DNA of 35,891 bases from a candidate division TM6 bacterium GW2011_GWF2_37_49 (GCA_945861145.1 CAMATL010000011.1:1-35891); one strand, 5' to 3'. Numbered from the stretch's first letter, positions 23,182 through 32,046 are shown. Program-made: numbers and translations. The notes: a model not told the origin generated them from the letters alone.

Positions 23182-24759
23182 ATGAAGCGACTATTGAGCG
23201 CAGCCGTAGTGCTGCCATGGTTCGTGGGTGCATTGTTTTCAACAGAGCTTAGGCTCTGGCGAGCTGATTTGATGCAATCTTATGATGCTGCAATTATTGT
23301 CCTTGCCGATAAGGCATGTGACGATGGGCAGCGAAATTTTTTGAAGCGTCTTGGTAATAATACTGAGGCGCTTTCTTTTTTTGATCAGGTGCTCAAAACA
23401 CGGGGTAAAGAAATAGGTGAGTTTTGGCTTCCAGGAGATCACAATTTATTACTTACTTGGACGTCGTTGCCATCTATTAATCAAAGCAAACCTCAATCAC
23501 ACGTACTTGAAGAGATGCGTAAAGGTGTGGGGAAAAAGCTGCGAGCGCTTGCGCAAGACAAAGTGAGCTCTGCAGTGATTATATTACCGGAAGGATTGGG
23601 TGCTGCTGCAGGTGGCTGGAAATTAGTGGTCAAGGAGCTAGCAGTTGCGACACAATTAGCATCATATTCATTTTTTTTGGGTGCGAAGCAACGATTAAAA
23701 GCATTGGATTTTGTTGATGTGGTTTTGCCTGTCGAGGCCTCCTGTGATAATGCTTTTGCCTGGGGGAACACGATAGGTCATTATACCAATCTTGCACGCC
23801 GCTGGGGTGATACGCCTGCGGGATCCCTTACGCCGCAGTTATGGGCGCAGCAAGCGGCTCGTGAGGCTGGCGCTGCTGGATGCAGCTGCACCATCCTTGA
23901 TGCTGGTCAAATGCGAGCACTTGGTATGGGCGGAGTGCTTGGCGTTGGTTCTGGTGCGGCGAACAAGCCTGTTTTGATCGTGCTAGATTATTCGCCAGCT
24001 AATCCAATAGCAACTATCGCGCTTGCAGGAAAGGGCATTATTTTTGATAGTGGCGGTTTGCAAATCAAGTCTGGTGCAAGCATGCTCGGTATGAAATTTG
24101 ATAAGTGCGGAGGCGCTGCTGCATTAGCTACCTGCCTTGCCGCTGCTAAGCTACAGGCACCCGTGCGCGTGGTTGCAATCGTGCCTGCTGTTTACAATAA
24201 AACAGGTGGTGATGCGATGCATCCACGAGATATTTTGCACATGATGAATGGTAAAACTGTCGAAGTTAACCACACTGATTGTGAAGGCAGGCTTATTTTG
24301 GGTGATGCGCTTTGTTATGCCGAAAAATTTTATAATCCTGATGTGATTATTGATATTGCTACTTTAACTGGTGCTTGTGTTGCTGCGCTTGGTACTGGTT
24401 ATAGCGGGATGATGTCATGGCATGATCGCCTCAAGCGCGATCTAAAAAATGCTGGCAATGCTGTTGGTGATCGTGTGTGGGAGTTGCCATTTGATCATTC
24501 CTATGAGCCAGCAAATGCATCTGATGTTGCTGATATTTCTAATCAAAGCAGAGCTTCGTGGGGTGCTGGATCAATCATGGGCGGGCTGTTTTTATCAAAT
24601 TTTGTAGAAAATAAATGCTGGGCACATCTTGATATTGCTGGTACGGCCAATGGTGTTCCTGGCAGTTGGCATAGTGCTTCTGGTGCAACGGGTGCTGGTG
24701 TAAGGCTTTTAGTTGAGTACATAACTAATTATCAAGTTGATAATAATGGTGTTGCTTAA
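23182..24759 (+). CDS. Exported M17 leucyl aminopeptidase (PepA family)
   Basis: Two-metal aminopeptidase that removes N-terminal residues from peptides. All catalytic positions are seen: Lys284 and Asp289 in GKGIIFDSGG, Lys296, Asp307 in MKFDKCGG, and Asp366, Glu368 and Arg370 in NHTDCEGRL, with the spacing I recall for E. coli PepA. Family members usually have NTDAEGRL; His-Thr-Asp-Cys is a mild variation. The first 20 residues (MKRLLSAAVVLPWFVGALFS) look like a signal peptide, whereas M17 enzymes are typically cytoplasmic hexamers. A strong AAGGAGAG ribosome-binding site fixes the ATG. It is followed by an FKBP lipoprotein, also exported, so the pair may act on peptides and proteins in the periplasm. 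Confidence 0.9.
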   Translation: MKRLLSAAVVLPWFVGALFSTELRLWRADLMQSYDAAIIVLADKACDDGQRNFLKRLGNNTEALSFFDQVLKTRGKEIGEFWLPGDHNLLLTWTSLPSINQSKPQSHVLEEMRKGVGKKLRALAQDKVSSAVIILPEGLGAAAGGWKLVVKELAVATQLASYSFFLGAKQRLKALDFVDVVLPVEASCDNAFAWGNTIGHYTNLARRWGDTPAGSLTPQLWAQQAAREAGAAGCSCTILDAGQMRALGMGGVLGVGSGAANKPVLIVLDYSPANPIATIALAGKGIIFDSGGLQIKSGASMLGMKFDKCGGAAALATCLAAAKLQAPVRVVAIVPAVYNKTGGDAMHPRDILHMMNGKTVEVNHTDCEGRLILGDALCYAEKFYNPDVIIDIATLTGACVAALGTGYSGMMSWHDRLKRDLKNAGNAVGDRVWELPFDHSYEPANASDVADISNQSRASWGAGSIMGGLFLSNFVENKCWAHLDIAGTANGVPGSWHSASGATGAGVRLLVEYITNYQVDNNGVA

Positions 24760-24822
24760 GCTTGACGCTTAGGTCATTTTGCACCATGCTTTTGTGATGT
24801 TTTTTACTATAAGGAGAGTTTT

Positions 24823-25299
24823 ATGAAAAACAAGAATGTTGCTGTTATGACCCTATTCGTTATGGGATTTGGCATGACGGCTTGTGGCGAAAAACCAGCT
24901 AAGGAGCAATCATCTGTGGAAAATAAGAGTACAGTAACAGAACGCGTAACACTAGAATCAGGCCTAGCGTATGAAGTTTTAACTGCGCCTGCAGCAGACG
25001 CTAAATCACCGGGTAAAGGCACCAAAATTGAAGTGCATTACACCGGCTGGCTTAACAAAGAAGGTAAACCTGCATCAAAATTTGATAGCAGTGTTGACCG
25101 TGGCTTTCCATTCTCATTTATAATTGGCGTTGGCCAAGTAATTGCAGGCTGGGACGAAGGCGTAATTTCAATGAAGATTGGCGAAAAACGTCGTCTCTTC
25201 ATTCCGTCTAAGCTTGGTTATGGTTCTTACGGCGCAGGTGCTGCAATTCCACCAAATGCAGACTTAATTTTTGATGTGGAACTTTTGGCGCTTAAATAA
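24823..25299 (+). CDS. FKBP-type peptidyl-prolyl isomerase, lipoprotein
   Basis: Catalyses cis-trans isomerisation of X-Pro bonds. The N-terminus has a lipoprotein signal with MTAC and acylated Cys21, then a short Lys/Ser/Glu linker and one FKBP domain (about residues 45-158). Conserved parts are VHYTGWLNKEGKPASKFDSS, FSFIIGVGQVIAGWDEGV, KIGEKRRLFIPSKLGYG and IPPNADLIFDVELL. It lacks the long N-terminal dimerisation helix of Mip/FkpA. ATAAGGAGAG precedes the ATG. It sits 63 bp after the aminopeptidase gene and is closed by a strong terminator, so the two probably form one operon. A lipobox is consistent with the LolD gene in this window. Confidence 0.93.
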   Translation: MKNKNVAVMTLFVMGFGMTACGEKPAKEQSSVENKSTVTERVTLESGLAYEVLTAPAADAKSPGKGTKIEVHYTGWLNKEGKPASKFDSSVDRGFPFSFIIGVGQVIAGWDEGVISMKIGEKRRLFIPSKLGYGSYGAGAAIPPNADLIFDVELLALK

Positions 25300-25333
25300 C
25301 GCTATTTTATCCATTATTATTAAGATGATTAAT

Positions 25334-25374
25334 CTGGCCGCCACACGATTGTGTGACGGCCAGTACTTTTTTTT
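25334..25374 (+). terminator. Rho-independent terminator after the FKBP gene
   Basis: Stem CTGGCCGCCACAC / GTGTGACGGCCAG (one mismatch) with a 4-base loop, followed within four bases by eight T residues. Confidence 0.93.
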
Positions 25375-25444
25375 ATTAGGCCTCTTTTGAAAGTCTAAAT
25401 TTTATGTTCTGCTCGTATCCTACCACTCCGACGATCATGAGTCT

Positions 25445-25554
25445 GCTCCTATACTTCGAGACAGGCCCTTGGTTTATCCTGAGGCTCGAGCTTAAGGACT
25501 CGAAGGGTTTCGATCGGCGAGAGCGAGTTTCGAAAGAATTTTATGAGCAGGAGC
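25445..25554. repeat. Large nested palindromic intergenic repeat
   Basis: Nested inverted repeats: outer GCTCCT / AGGAGC (25445-25450, 25549-25554), inner CTTCGAG / CTCGAAG (25454-25460, 25499-25505) and a central TCCTGAG-GCTCGAGC-TTAAGGA palindrome. The words TCCTGAG, CTCGA and CGAAGG are shared with the units at 1305 and 1398, so it belongs to the same general family. It lies between the FKBP terminator and the CYTH gene and has no coding potential. Confidence 0.6.
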
Positions 25555-25575
25555 CATTTTTTTTAAAGAAAAATT

Positions 25576-26262
25576 ATGAACGGTCGATCTTTTGTTTTTG
25601 CTGGCGTTATGATCAGCATTGGTTTATTGAGTAATGGGGGAATAATGGGAGCAAGTCTTACTGAGTCAACTACTATGAAGACAGAAATAGAAGTTAAATT
25701 TTTTGTTAATAAAAATGACTTTGAGCAACGATTACACTTATTGGGTGGTGCAGTTGCCACACCACGCCGCCTGATGCGCCGGCAATTATTTGCGTTTCCT
25801 GTGACTCTGCGCAAACCAAATCTTGAGCAACAAGCCCGAGTCCGTGATGAAGGTGATCGTATCACAATGACGCTTAAGGAATCAACCATCCCTCGTACCA
25901 TGAGTAGTGTGCAAGAGCTTGAAATTATCATTAATAATTTTGATGCGGCAGTGCAAATTTTTATGATGAGCGGTTATGAACCAACTACATACCAAGAAAA
26001 TTATCGCACGTCCTGGATATACGAAGGATGTTGTGTAGAGATTGATGAGTGGCCGGGCTTGCGAAGCTTTGCTGAGATTGAAGCACCATCAGAGGCCGAA
26101 CTTAAGCGTGTTGCTGCGCTGCTCAATATTGAACTAACGTCGTTTATGTCTTGCAGTCTATTTGATCTGTATGAACAAGAGCTTAAGCTTGATGTAAAAA
26201 AAATGCGCCGGCTACCTCGGTTGACCTTTGAAAATTTTGAGCTGGTAACTAAAGGCTTTTAG
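25576..26262 (+). CDS. CYTH-domain protein (class IV adenylate cyclase / thiamine triphosphatase-like)
   Basis: CYTH enzymes act on triphosphate substrates inside a beta-barrel tunnel. The signature ExExK is present as Glu37-Ile-Glu39-Val-Lys41. The domain continues with QARVRDEGDRITMTLKES, QELEIIINN, YRTSWIYEGCCVEIDEWPGL and FAEIEAPSEAEL, all typical. The exact reaction (cyclase, ThTPase or polyphosphatase) cannot be told. The start is uncertain. ATG 25576 gives a hydrophobic, signal-like N-terminus (FVFAGVMISIGLL) but no ribosome-binding site; ATG 25645 has GGGGG just upstream and begins close to the domain. It converges on the uracil-DNA glycosylase gene, 18 bp away. Confidence 0.82.
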   Translation: MNGRSFVFAGVMISIGLLSNGGIMGASLTESTTMKTEIEVKFFVNKNDFEQRLHLLGGAVATPRRLMRRQLFAFPVTLRKPNLEQQARVRDEGDRITMTLKESTIPRTMSSVQELEIIINNFDAAVQIFMMSGYEPTTYQENYRTSWIYEGCCVEIDEWPGLRSFAEIEAPSEAELKRVAALLNIELTSFMSCSLFDLYEQELKLDVKKMRRLPRLTFENFELVTKGF

Positions 26263-26280
26263 TTCAGCTTAAAAATCCTT

Positions 26281-26973
26281 TTAAGTAGTTTCTAGTTCTG
26301 CCAGCTTAGTCATAATTTTTTTCATATCTTCCCACACGGTACGTTTTTCTGCGGGGTTGCGTAGCAGGTAAGCTGGGTGATAGGTAGGCATGACCAGGAT
26401 ACCTTGAAAATCATGAAATTGACCTCGTACATCAGAGATGCGAATCTCGTCTCCTAGGAGTCCTTGTGTTGCCGCAGAGCCGAGTGTGCAAATAATGACT
26501 GGCTTGATGATCGCAAGCTCCTTGAAGAGCAGTAGATCTTTGCAGGTATTGCGCTCGATCGGCAATGGCGTGCGGTTCCCCGGGGGGCGACACTTTACCA
26601 CATTTGAGATATAAATATCTTCGCGCTTCAAGCCCATGGCTTCAATAATTTGATTGAGTAACTGGCCCGCGCGACCAACAAAAGGCTCACCTTTGATATC
26701 CTCATCACGACCAGGGCCTTCACCAATGAACAGTAATTTAGAATCAGGATTGCCTACCCCAAAAACCACCTGCGTCCGTCCTTGTTCTGCAAGTGGGCAG
26801 GCTATGCATTTTGCATATTTTGCATACAAAGCAGCAAGTTGTTCTTTTTTACTTGTTAATGTTTGTGTTGTAGGGGGTGCCCCAGCAGTTTTTGCGCGAT
26901 ACATAAAACCGCGTGGTTGTGCAGCCGCGAAACGTAGATAAGCCATAAGGGATTTTTTGCGTTCAGCGTCCAT
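26281..26973 (-). CDS. Family 4 uracil-DNA glycosylase with [4Fe-4S] cluster
   Basis: Removes uracil from DNA as the first step of base-excision repair. Cluster cysteines are Cys56 and Cys59 (CIAC) and Cys128 and Cys144 ([10 protein letters not shown] ... NTC). The active-site block is [20 protein letters not shown] followed by AGQLLNQII, and the C-terminal motif is [13 protein letters not shown]. This is the UDGa/family 4 type, the same fold as the SPO1 polymerase-associated domain. The first 40 residues are variable. No strong ribosome-binding site precedes ATG 26973; the fasciclin gene ends 22 bp upstream, so the two may be co-transcribed. Confidence 0.93.
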   Translation of the reverse strand: MDAERKKSLMAYLRFAAAQPRGFMYRAKTAGAPPTTQTLTSKKEQLAALYAKYAKCIACPLAEQGRTQVVFGVGNPDSKLLFIGEGPGRDEDIKGEPFVGRAGQLLNQIIEAMGLKREDIYISNVVKCRPPGNRTPLPIERNTCKDLLLFKELAIIKPVIICTLGSAATQGLLGDEIRISDVRGQFHDFQGILVMPTYHPAYLLRNPAEKRTVWEDMKKIMTKLAELETT

Positions 26974-26995
26974 GGCACCAGGTTTTGTTGAGGGG

Positions 26996-27484
26996 TTATT
27001 TTAAGTTCAGTTTCTTTTTAACATCTGGGTGAAGTACCACCTTGTCAACGACGTGGATGATACCATTATCGGTTTCGATTGAATATAGAATTTTGCCGAT
27101 ATCTTTCAGATTTAGTGGCTTGTCGGCCAATGTTCTTGCCGTACGGTTAGCGCGTAAACGCTTACGAGGCCAGAGCCCTTGCAGGATATGAAATTTTAAA
27201 AAGGCCTCATCTAAAGGGGTGTCTCTAAGAGCTCCCAGTTGGCCAAATGCATTAAATGCTACGTCTGTAGGAGCAAGTAATGTTACTTTTTTTTCGCCAA
27301 CTCTTTTTTCAAGTAAAGCGTTAACTTTAGTTGCCTGTAATTCATTAACTAAGATGGTAAATGTGCCGGGGCTCCTTAGGACTGACATACTTGAAGTAAA
27401 CTTATCAGCTGAAAAAAGGGGGGTGATTGTCAGTAAGCCTGTAATGAATAGGCTTACTGACAATCTTGCATTTAAATGTGCCAT
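26996..27484 (-). CDS. Exported fasciclin (FAS1) domain protein
   Basis: A single FAS1 domain of about 130 residues behind a signal peptide (hydrophobic VSLFITGLLTITPLF, cut near FSA-D). FAS1 domains mediate adhesion to proteins or polysaccharides. H1-type wording is VTLLAPTDVAFNAFGQL, then FLKFHILQGL (the FHIL/YHI motif) and NGIIHVVDKVVLHP at the end. At 162 residues it is one domain only, with no membrane anchor beyond the signal. An AAGGAG ribosome-binding site lies 4 bases before the ATG. It is the third gene in a minus-strand group of exported products. Confidence 0.9.
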   Translation of the reverse strand: MAHLNARLSVSLFITGLLTITPLFSADKFTSSMSVLRSPGTFTILVNELQATKVNALLEKRVGEKKVTLLAPTDVAFNAFGQLGALRDTPLDEAFLKFHILQGLWPRKRLRANRTARTLADKPLNLKDIGKILYSIETDNGIIHVVDKVVLHPDVKKKLNLK

Positions 27485-27557
27485 AGTGCTCCTTAAAGTG
27501 CTTTTTTATAGACCAAACAAGACTCAAGGAGTTATAACATGTTTCAAAAACAGTAGT

Positions 27558-28820
27558 CTAGATTTCTGTAAAAAGGTGGGGGTACTTATCTGAGAAGTAT
27601 TTTTTTAGTCGTACGATGCTTTCTGTCACGACTTCTGGGTCGCGTGCAAAGCACAGGCGAATGAATTGCTGAGCTGATGGCCCAAAGTCATTGCCCGGTG
27701 TCATGGCTACTTTAGCGTTTTTTAAAATATCCATGATTAACTCTGTAGTGTTGCCTTCATGGATTTTAAAAAAGAGGTAAAAACCTGCTTTTGGTCGTTC
27801 GTAGCTAATGATGCCTTTTGCCTGCAAGCTATCAAAAAAATTACACATAACATCACGATTTTTTTTGAGTATCGTTGCGTAGTGTGCAATGTGTTCAGGA
27901 TGTTCGAGAGCATAAAGCGCAGCGTATTGTGCTATTCCGGTGGCATTTCCAATTGTAGCTGCCTGTACAGGAGCAATTGCTGCAACAAGATCTTGGTGCG
28001 CTACTGCAAACCCAACACGCCAACCGCTCATGCCATAATTTTTGGAAAACGAACCTACGCGGATGGTGAATGGTGATTGTAGTGCAAATGCTGTACCCGA
28101 AGTAAAGTCGCCTTCGTAGATGAAGTCATCATAAACTTCATCGATAATGAGATAGATGCCTTTATCTTCACAGAGGGAAGATAATTTTTGAAGCTCTTCA
28201 TTGCTTAAACAAACACCTGTTGGATTTGATGGATGAGAAAGTAAAAGGATTTTTGTTTTACTGGTGATTGCCGATTTTAGAAGTTCAATATCAAATTTCC
28301 AAGCCCCATGCGGTTCTGCTTCAGTCTTGCGTAGCTCGTAAGCGGCAACAAAAACTGGTTTTGCTTTGGCTAGCTTAGCAATATTTGTATATGCTGGGTA
28401 AGCAGGCTCAGGGAGCAATATTTCATCACCTGTTTTGAGTAAGGCTAAAGCAAGTGCGCTCAGTACGCCAAGGCCGCCGTGCCCAATAAAAATGTTTTGC
28501 ACATTTATTGGGGCATTGCAACTTCTTGATAACGTGAGTGCAAGTTTTTGGCGCAGTGGAGCAAGTCCCAAAGAATCACCATAATAATCAGCTTTGTCTG
28601 TTAGTAAAATTTGCCGAGCATATTCTTTAGTGTGTTGATTAATGCCTCCAAGCCGCAGTGCTCCTTGGGCAAGCGATATGCATCCGTCCATGCTTTGCGC
28701 AATGGCTTCAATCCTTTTGATGCTTGGCATCTCAAGTGAAATAATGCTGGAATTGGCTGAAAGCATTGAAGTTGTTGTGATTATTAATCCGGCAAGAAAG
28801 CGAATATATAAATGTGGCAT
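27558..28820 (-). CDS. Class I/II aminotransferase with N-terminal signal peptide
   Basis: PLP-dependent aminotransferase of fold type I, a tandem duplicate of the next gene upstream. The PLP lysine is Lys260 in SFSKNYGMSGWRVG, with NPTGV, DEVYDD and the substrate-binding Arg in RLCFARDPE all kept. Relative to its paralogue it has 25 more N-terminal residues, MPHLYIRFLAGLIITTTSML followed by SANSS, a convincing Sec signal with an Ala-Asn-Ser type end. I infer export to the periplasm, where transamination would need PLP and an amino-donor supply. The ATG lies 17 bp after the paralogue's stop; its ribosome-binding site (GAAAG) is poor. The substrate is not predictable. Confidence 0.88.
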   Translation of the reverse strand: MPHLYIRFLAGLIITTTSMLSANSSIISLEMPSIKRIEAIAQSMDGCISLAQGALRLGGINQHTKEYARQILLTDKADYYGDSLGLAPLRQKLALTLSRSCNAPINVQNIFIGHGGLGVLSALALALLKTGDEILLPEPAYPAYTNIAKLAKAKPVFVAAYELRKTEAEPHGAWKFDIELLKSAITSKTKILLLSHPSNPTGVCLSNEELQKLSSLCEDKGIYLIIDEVYDDFIYEGDFTSGTAFALQSPFTIRVGSFSKNYGMSGWRVGFAVAHQDLVAAIAPVQAATIGNATGIAQYAALYALEHPEHIAHYATILKKNRDVMCNFFDSLQAKGIISYERPKAGFYLFFKIHEGNTTELIMDILKNAKVAMTPGNDFGPSAQQFIRLCFARDPEVVTESIVRLKKYFSDKYPHLFTEI

Positions 28821-28837
28821 GGGGTGTCTTTCAGTGT

Positions 28838-30046
28838 CTAAAGTGTTGCGGCAATGTGCTGCGTATCAAACAATGTGAGTTGGTGTTTGGCTGAAAAATA
28901 TTTTTGTAAGCGCGCAATACCTTGCGCTATAAGTTCAGGGTCGCGAGCAAAGCATAGACGTACAAATTGTTTGGCTGATGGTCCATAGTCGGCACCCGGC
29001 GTTAATGCAACTTTAGAGCGTTGCAAAATATCCATAACAAGCGCTGTGCTGTCAGTATTTTCTGTTTTAAAGAACAGATAAAATCCTGCGCTTGGGCGGC
29101 CATAGCTTACGATACCACTGGTTTCCAAGCTATCAAAAAAAGAGCACATAACATCACGATTTTTTTTAAGAATAGCCGCGTAGTGATCGGTGTATTCGCG
29201 ATGCTCAAGCGCGTATAGTGCCGCATACTGAGATATTACCGTAGGGTTTGAGATGCTAGCTGCCTGTACGGGGCCAACGGCAGCAATAAGTTCTGGGTGT
29301 GCAACCGCATAACCGACGCGCCAGCCGCTCATGCCAAAATTTTTAGAAAATGAGCCGAGTCGAATAGTGAATTGTGAATGAGCTGCATACGGTGTGCTTG
29401 AGCTAAAGATGCCTTCATAGACGTAGTCGTCATACACTTCGTCGACAATGAGGTAGATTCCCTTGTTTTCACAAATCCAAGAAAGCTCTTGTAGTTCATT
29501 AGGACTCAAAAACACGCCGGTTGGATTTGATGGATTTGAAAGGATAACCATTTTTGTTTGATTGGTTATAGCTGATTTAAGTAGTTCAAGATTAAAAGCC
29601 CATGCACTGCGTTGATCAGATTTTGATGGGAGGAGCTCATAAGCAGGTGTGAATACAGGGACGCCTTTGGCTAGCTTAACAAGGCTGGCATATACAGGAT
29701 ATGTTGGCTCTGGTAGCAACACTTCATCGCCGGCATCAAGAAGGGTAAGAACAAGCGAGGTAAGAGCGCCAAGGCTTCCATGCCCAATAAAAATTTGTTG
29801 CGGGCTTATTTTAGCGCCGTAGCGTTCCGACAGCGTTAGAGACAAGCGTTGACGTAGCGGTGCAATGCCCAGCGGGTCTTGGTAGTAATCAGCTTTGTCG
29901 CTCAATAAAATTTGACGCGCATACTCTTTGGTATGTTGATCAACGCCGCCGATGCGCAAAGCTCCTTGTGCAAAAGAGATACATTCATGCATGCTTTGGG
30001 CGAGAGCTTCCATTTTTTTTATACTAGGCATTTCAAGCAAAATCAT
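28838..30046 (-). CDS. Class I/II aminotransferase (cytoplasmic paralogue)
   Basis: A 402-residue fold type I aminotransferase in the aspartate/aromatic aminotransferase group. Key residues are Asn174 in NPSNPTGV, Asp202 in VDEVYDD, PLP lysine Lys235 in SFSKNFGMSGWRVG, and the carboxylate-binding Arg in RLCFARDPE. It begins directly at MILLEMPSIKKMEALAQSM, as expected for a cytoplasmic enzyme. AAAGGA lies before the ATG and overlaps the stop of the YqaA-like gene, so translation is probably coupled. The duplicate downstream is alignable over the whole length without obvious gaps. Confidence 0.92.
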   Translation of the reverse strand: MILLEMPSIKKMEALAQSMHECISFAQGALRIGGVDQHTKEYARQILLSDKADYYQDPLGIAPLRQRLSLTLSERYGAKISPQQIFIGHGSLGALTSLVLTLLDAGDEVLLPEPTYPVYASLVKLAKGVPVFTPAYELLPSKSDQRSAWAFNLELLKSAITNQTKMVILSNPSNPTGVFLSPNELQELSWICENKGIYLIVDEVYDDYVYEGIFSSSTPYAAHSQFTIRLGSFSKNFGMSGWRVGYAVAHPELIAAVGPVQAASISNPTVISQYAALYALEHREYTDHYAAILKKNRDVMCSFFDSLETSGIVSYGRPSAGFYLFFKTENTDSTALVMDILQRSKVALTPGADYGPSAKQFVRLCFARDPELIAQGIARLQKYFSAKHQLTLFDTQHIAATL

Positions 30047-30048
30047 TC

Positions 30049-30630
30049 TTATCCTTTTAAAGCTAAACAGCTCAGAATTACGATAAGGGTAAAGACTACA
30101 ACAAGGTAATTGAAGTATTTGTCTATAAACCCTTTAATATGTACGCCCCATACATAAATTGCGCCTGCAAGCAAGTAGAAGCGTGCACCGCGACCAATGA
30201 TTGAGTATGCAATAAAAGGAATTAAGGGCAGCTTGCAAAAACCGGCAGAAATGGTGACTGCCTTATAAGGAATTGGCGTAAGTGCGCCGATGAGCACTGC
30301 CCATGATTGATAAAGTGTGTAACGATTGACAGCAACCTGAAATGTTTCTTGCGAAATAAATAGGTTTACTAATTTCACACCAACTGTATCCCACAGCAAG
30401 TAACCAATCATGTAGCCAAAGACACCTCCAACCACTGAAGAGATGGTGGCTAGCGTCGCGAAGAAAAAAGCGCGCTTGCGGTGCTCAACGCAAAAAAGAA
30501 TGAGTAGTGGATCAATAGGAATAATGAAAAATGAAGACTCTATAAAGAAAAGTATGCAGAGCCAAACTAGACCATATGGTGAATGAGCCTTTTTTCCCAT
30601 CCAATCATATATATTGCGAATGAACTTCAT
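30049..30630 (-). CDS. YqaA/DedA-family inner-membrane protein (VTT domain)
   Basis: Membrane protein of the SNARE-associated/DedA superfamily; relatives take part in lipid transport or membrane homeostasis. Typical YqaA wording is FFIESSFFIIPIDPLLILFC near the first helix, then SSVVGGVFGYMIGYLLW and the re-entrant TPIPYKAVTISAGF. Three further hydrophobic segments follow, 193 residues in all. I chose ATG 30630 (MKFIRNIYDW) because GGAGAG lies 5 bases upstream; the 16 residues before it are unconserved. First gene of an operon with the two aminotransferases. Confidence 0.85.
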   Translation of the reverse strand: MKFIRNIYDWMGKKAHSPYGLVWLCILFFIESSFFIIPIDPLLILFCVEHRKRAFFFATLATISSVVGGVFGYMIGYLLWDTVGVKLVNLFISQETFQVAVNRYTLYQSWAVLIGALTPIPYKAVTISAGFCKLPLIPFIAYSIIGRGARFYLLAGAIYVWGVHIKGFIDKYFNYLVVVFTLIVILSCLALKG

Positions 30631-30738
30631 TACTACTCTCCTGTTATTGTGATATTTCGATACAAGGCTATTGCGCAATTATTCTAACATCAATCTCGAT
30701 CATGGTGAGTGTTTTGCAGCGCAAAATGTATCGAAGCA

Positions 30739-32046
30739 TTAACGTTGCATGGCGAGAACGTAATCGACTACCCGATCGATTGCGATGCGTTCTTGAACGA
30801 GCGTATCGCGGTTGCGCGCGGTGACACAGTTATCTTCTAAGGTGACAAAATCTATAGTAAGGCAGACAGGCGTACCGATTTCATCTTGACGACGATACCG
30901 TTTGCCAATTGAGCCTGACTCATCAAATTGTGTAGAAATTCCGGCAGCTTTCAGCGCTTGGTAGAGCTTCTCTGCTGGCTCATTAAGTTTTTTTACAAGG
31001 GGTAAAACGGCCGCTTTGATTGGTGCTACTTTAGGTGACAAGCGTAACACGGTGCGAACTTCACCTTCGACTTCATCTTCATGATATGCATCAAACAACA
31101 GTGTTAAAAATAGACGATCAACACCAAGAGAACATTCTACTACGTGAGGTACATATGACGCTTTGGTTTCTTCGTCAAACACTGCAAGCTCTTTGCCCGA
31201 GTGAGTGCTGTGTTGTGTTAGATCAAAATCACCACGGTTGGCAACGCCTTCCAGCTCTTTCCAGCCGAATGGGAAATTATATTCATAATCAACGGTACCG
31301 CGTGAATAATGAGAAAGCTCATCAGCTGCGTGTGGTCGTACGCGTAATTTATTTAAATCGATGCCAAGGTCTTGATAAAACACACGGCGGCGCTCTATCC
31401 ACATATCAAAAAAGTGCCTAGCGGTTTCACCCTTACAGAAAAATTCCATTTCCATTTGCTCAAATTCACGCAAGCGGAATAAAAATTGTTTTGGGGTGAT
31501 TTCATTACGAAACGCTTTGCCGATCTGCGCGATACCAAAAGGTATTTTGACGCGGCAGCTAGAAAAGACATTTTTAAAGTTTATAAAAATAGCCTGTGCT
31601 GTTTCAGGGCGTAGGTATGCTTTGCTTGCGCTGTCAGCCATGGCGCCTAGATTTGTTTCAAACATAAGTTGAAATTGACGTACATCGGTCCATGACTTGA
31701 TACCGCAACTAGGGCAAGGGCGTTCAAGATCCATGTCATCGGCACGGTAGCGTTTTTTGCAATTAGTGCAATCAACCATCGGGTCGCTAAAATTTTCTAA
31801 GTGGCCAGAGGCTTTCCAAACTTGGCCTGAACCGAGAATCGATCCATCCATTTGAATTACTTCTTCAGGCCATTGAGTCATGTGCTTAAGCCATAGGGCT
31901 TTGATGTTGTTGCGCAATAATGTGCCTAGCGGGCCGAAATCATACACCCCGTTGAGGCCGGAGTAAATTTCTGCTGATTGAAAAACAAAACCGCGGCGTT
32001 TGCACAAAGCAACAATTTTTTCGAGTGTAACCGTTTCGGTCGTCAT
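30739..32046 (-). CDS. glyQS: Glycyl-tRNA synthetase, single-chain alpha2 type
   Basis: Class IIa synthetase of the homodimeric type found in archaea, eukaryotes and some bacteria, not the E. coli alpha2beta2 type. Motif 1 region VYDFGPLGTLLRNNIKALW, a zinc-binding insert (Cys93, Cys96, Cys111, Cys114), motif 2 AFRNEITPKQFLFRLREFEQ, motif 3 SLGVDRLFLTLL and a C-terminal anticodon-binding domain are all seen. I chose ATG 32046 (MTTETVTLEK), with AAGGA upstream and a good promoter 40-70 bp further; the longer frame to 32190 would start before that promoter. Length 435 residues is normal. Confidence 0.95.
   Translation of the reverse strand: MTTETVTLEKIVALCKRRGFVFQSAEIYSGLNGVYDFGPLGTLLRNNIKALWLKHMTQWPEEVIQMDGSILGSGQVWKASGHLENFSDPMVDCTNCKKRYRADDMDLERPCPSCGIKSWTDVRQFQLMFETNLGAMADSASKAYLRPETAQAIFINFKNVFSSCRVKIPFGIAQIGKAFRNEITPKQFLFRLREFEQMEMEFFCKGETARHFFDMWIERRRVFYQDLGIDLNKLRVRPHAADELSHYSRGTVDYEYNFPFGWKELEGVANRGDFDLTQHSTHSGKELAVFDEETKASYVPHVVECSLGVDRLFLTLLFDAYHEDEVEGEVRTVLRLSPKVAPIKAAVLPLVKKLNEPAEKLYQALKAAGISTQFDESGSIGKRYRRQDEIGTPVCLTIDFVTLEDNCVTARNRDTLVQERIAIDRVVDYVLAMQR

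Noticed and set aside
25404-25634. 76-residue plus-strand frame between FKBP and CYTH genes
   Set aside because: It runs through the nested palindromic repeat and into the CYTH gene in another frame.
31035-31421. 128-residue plus-strand frame
   Set aside because: It is entirely antisense to glyQS and His-rich, typical of a shadow frame.
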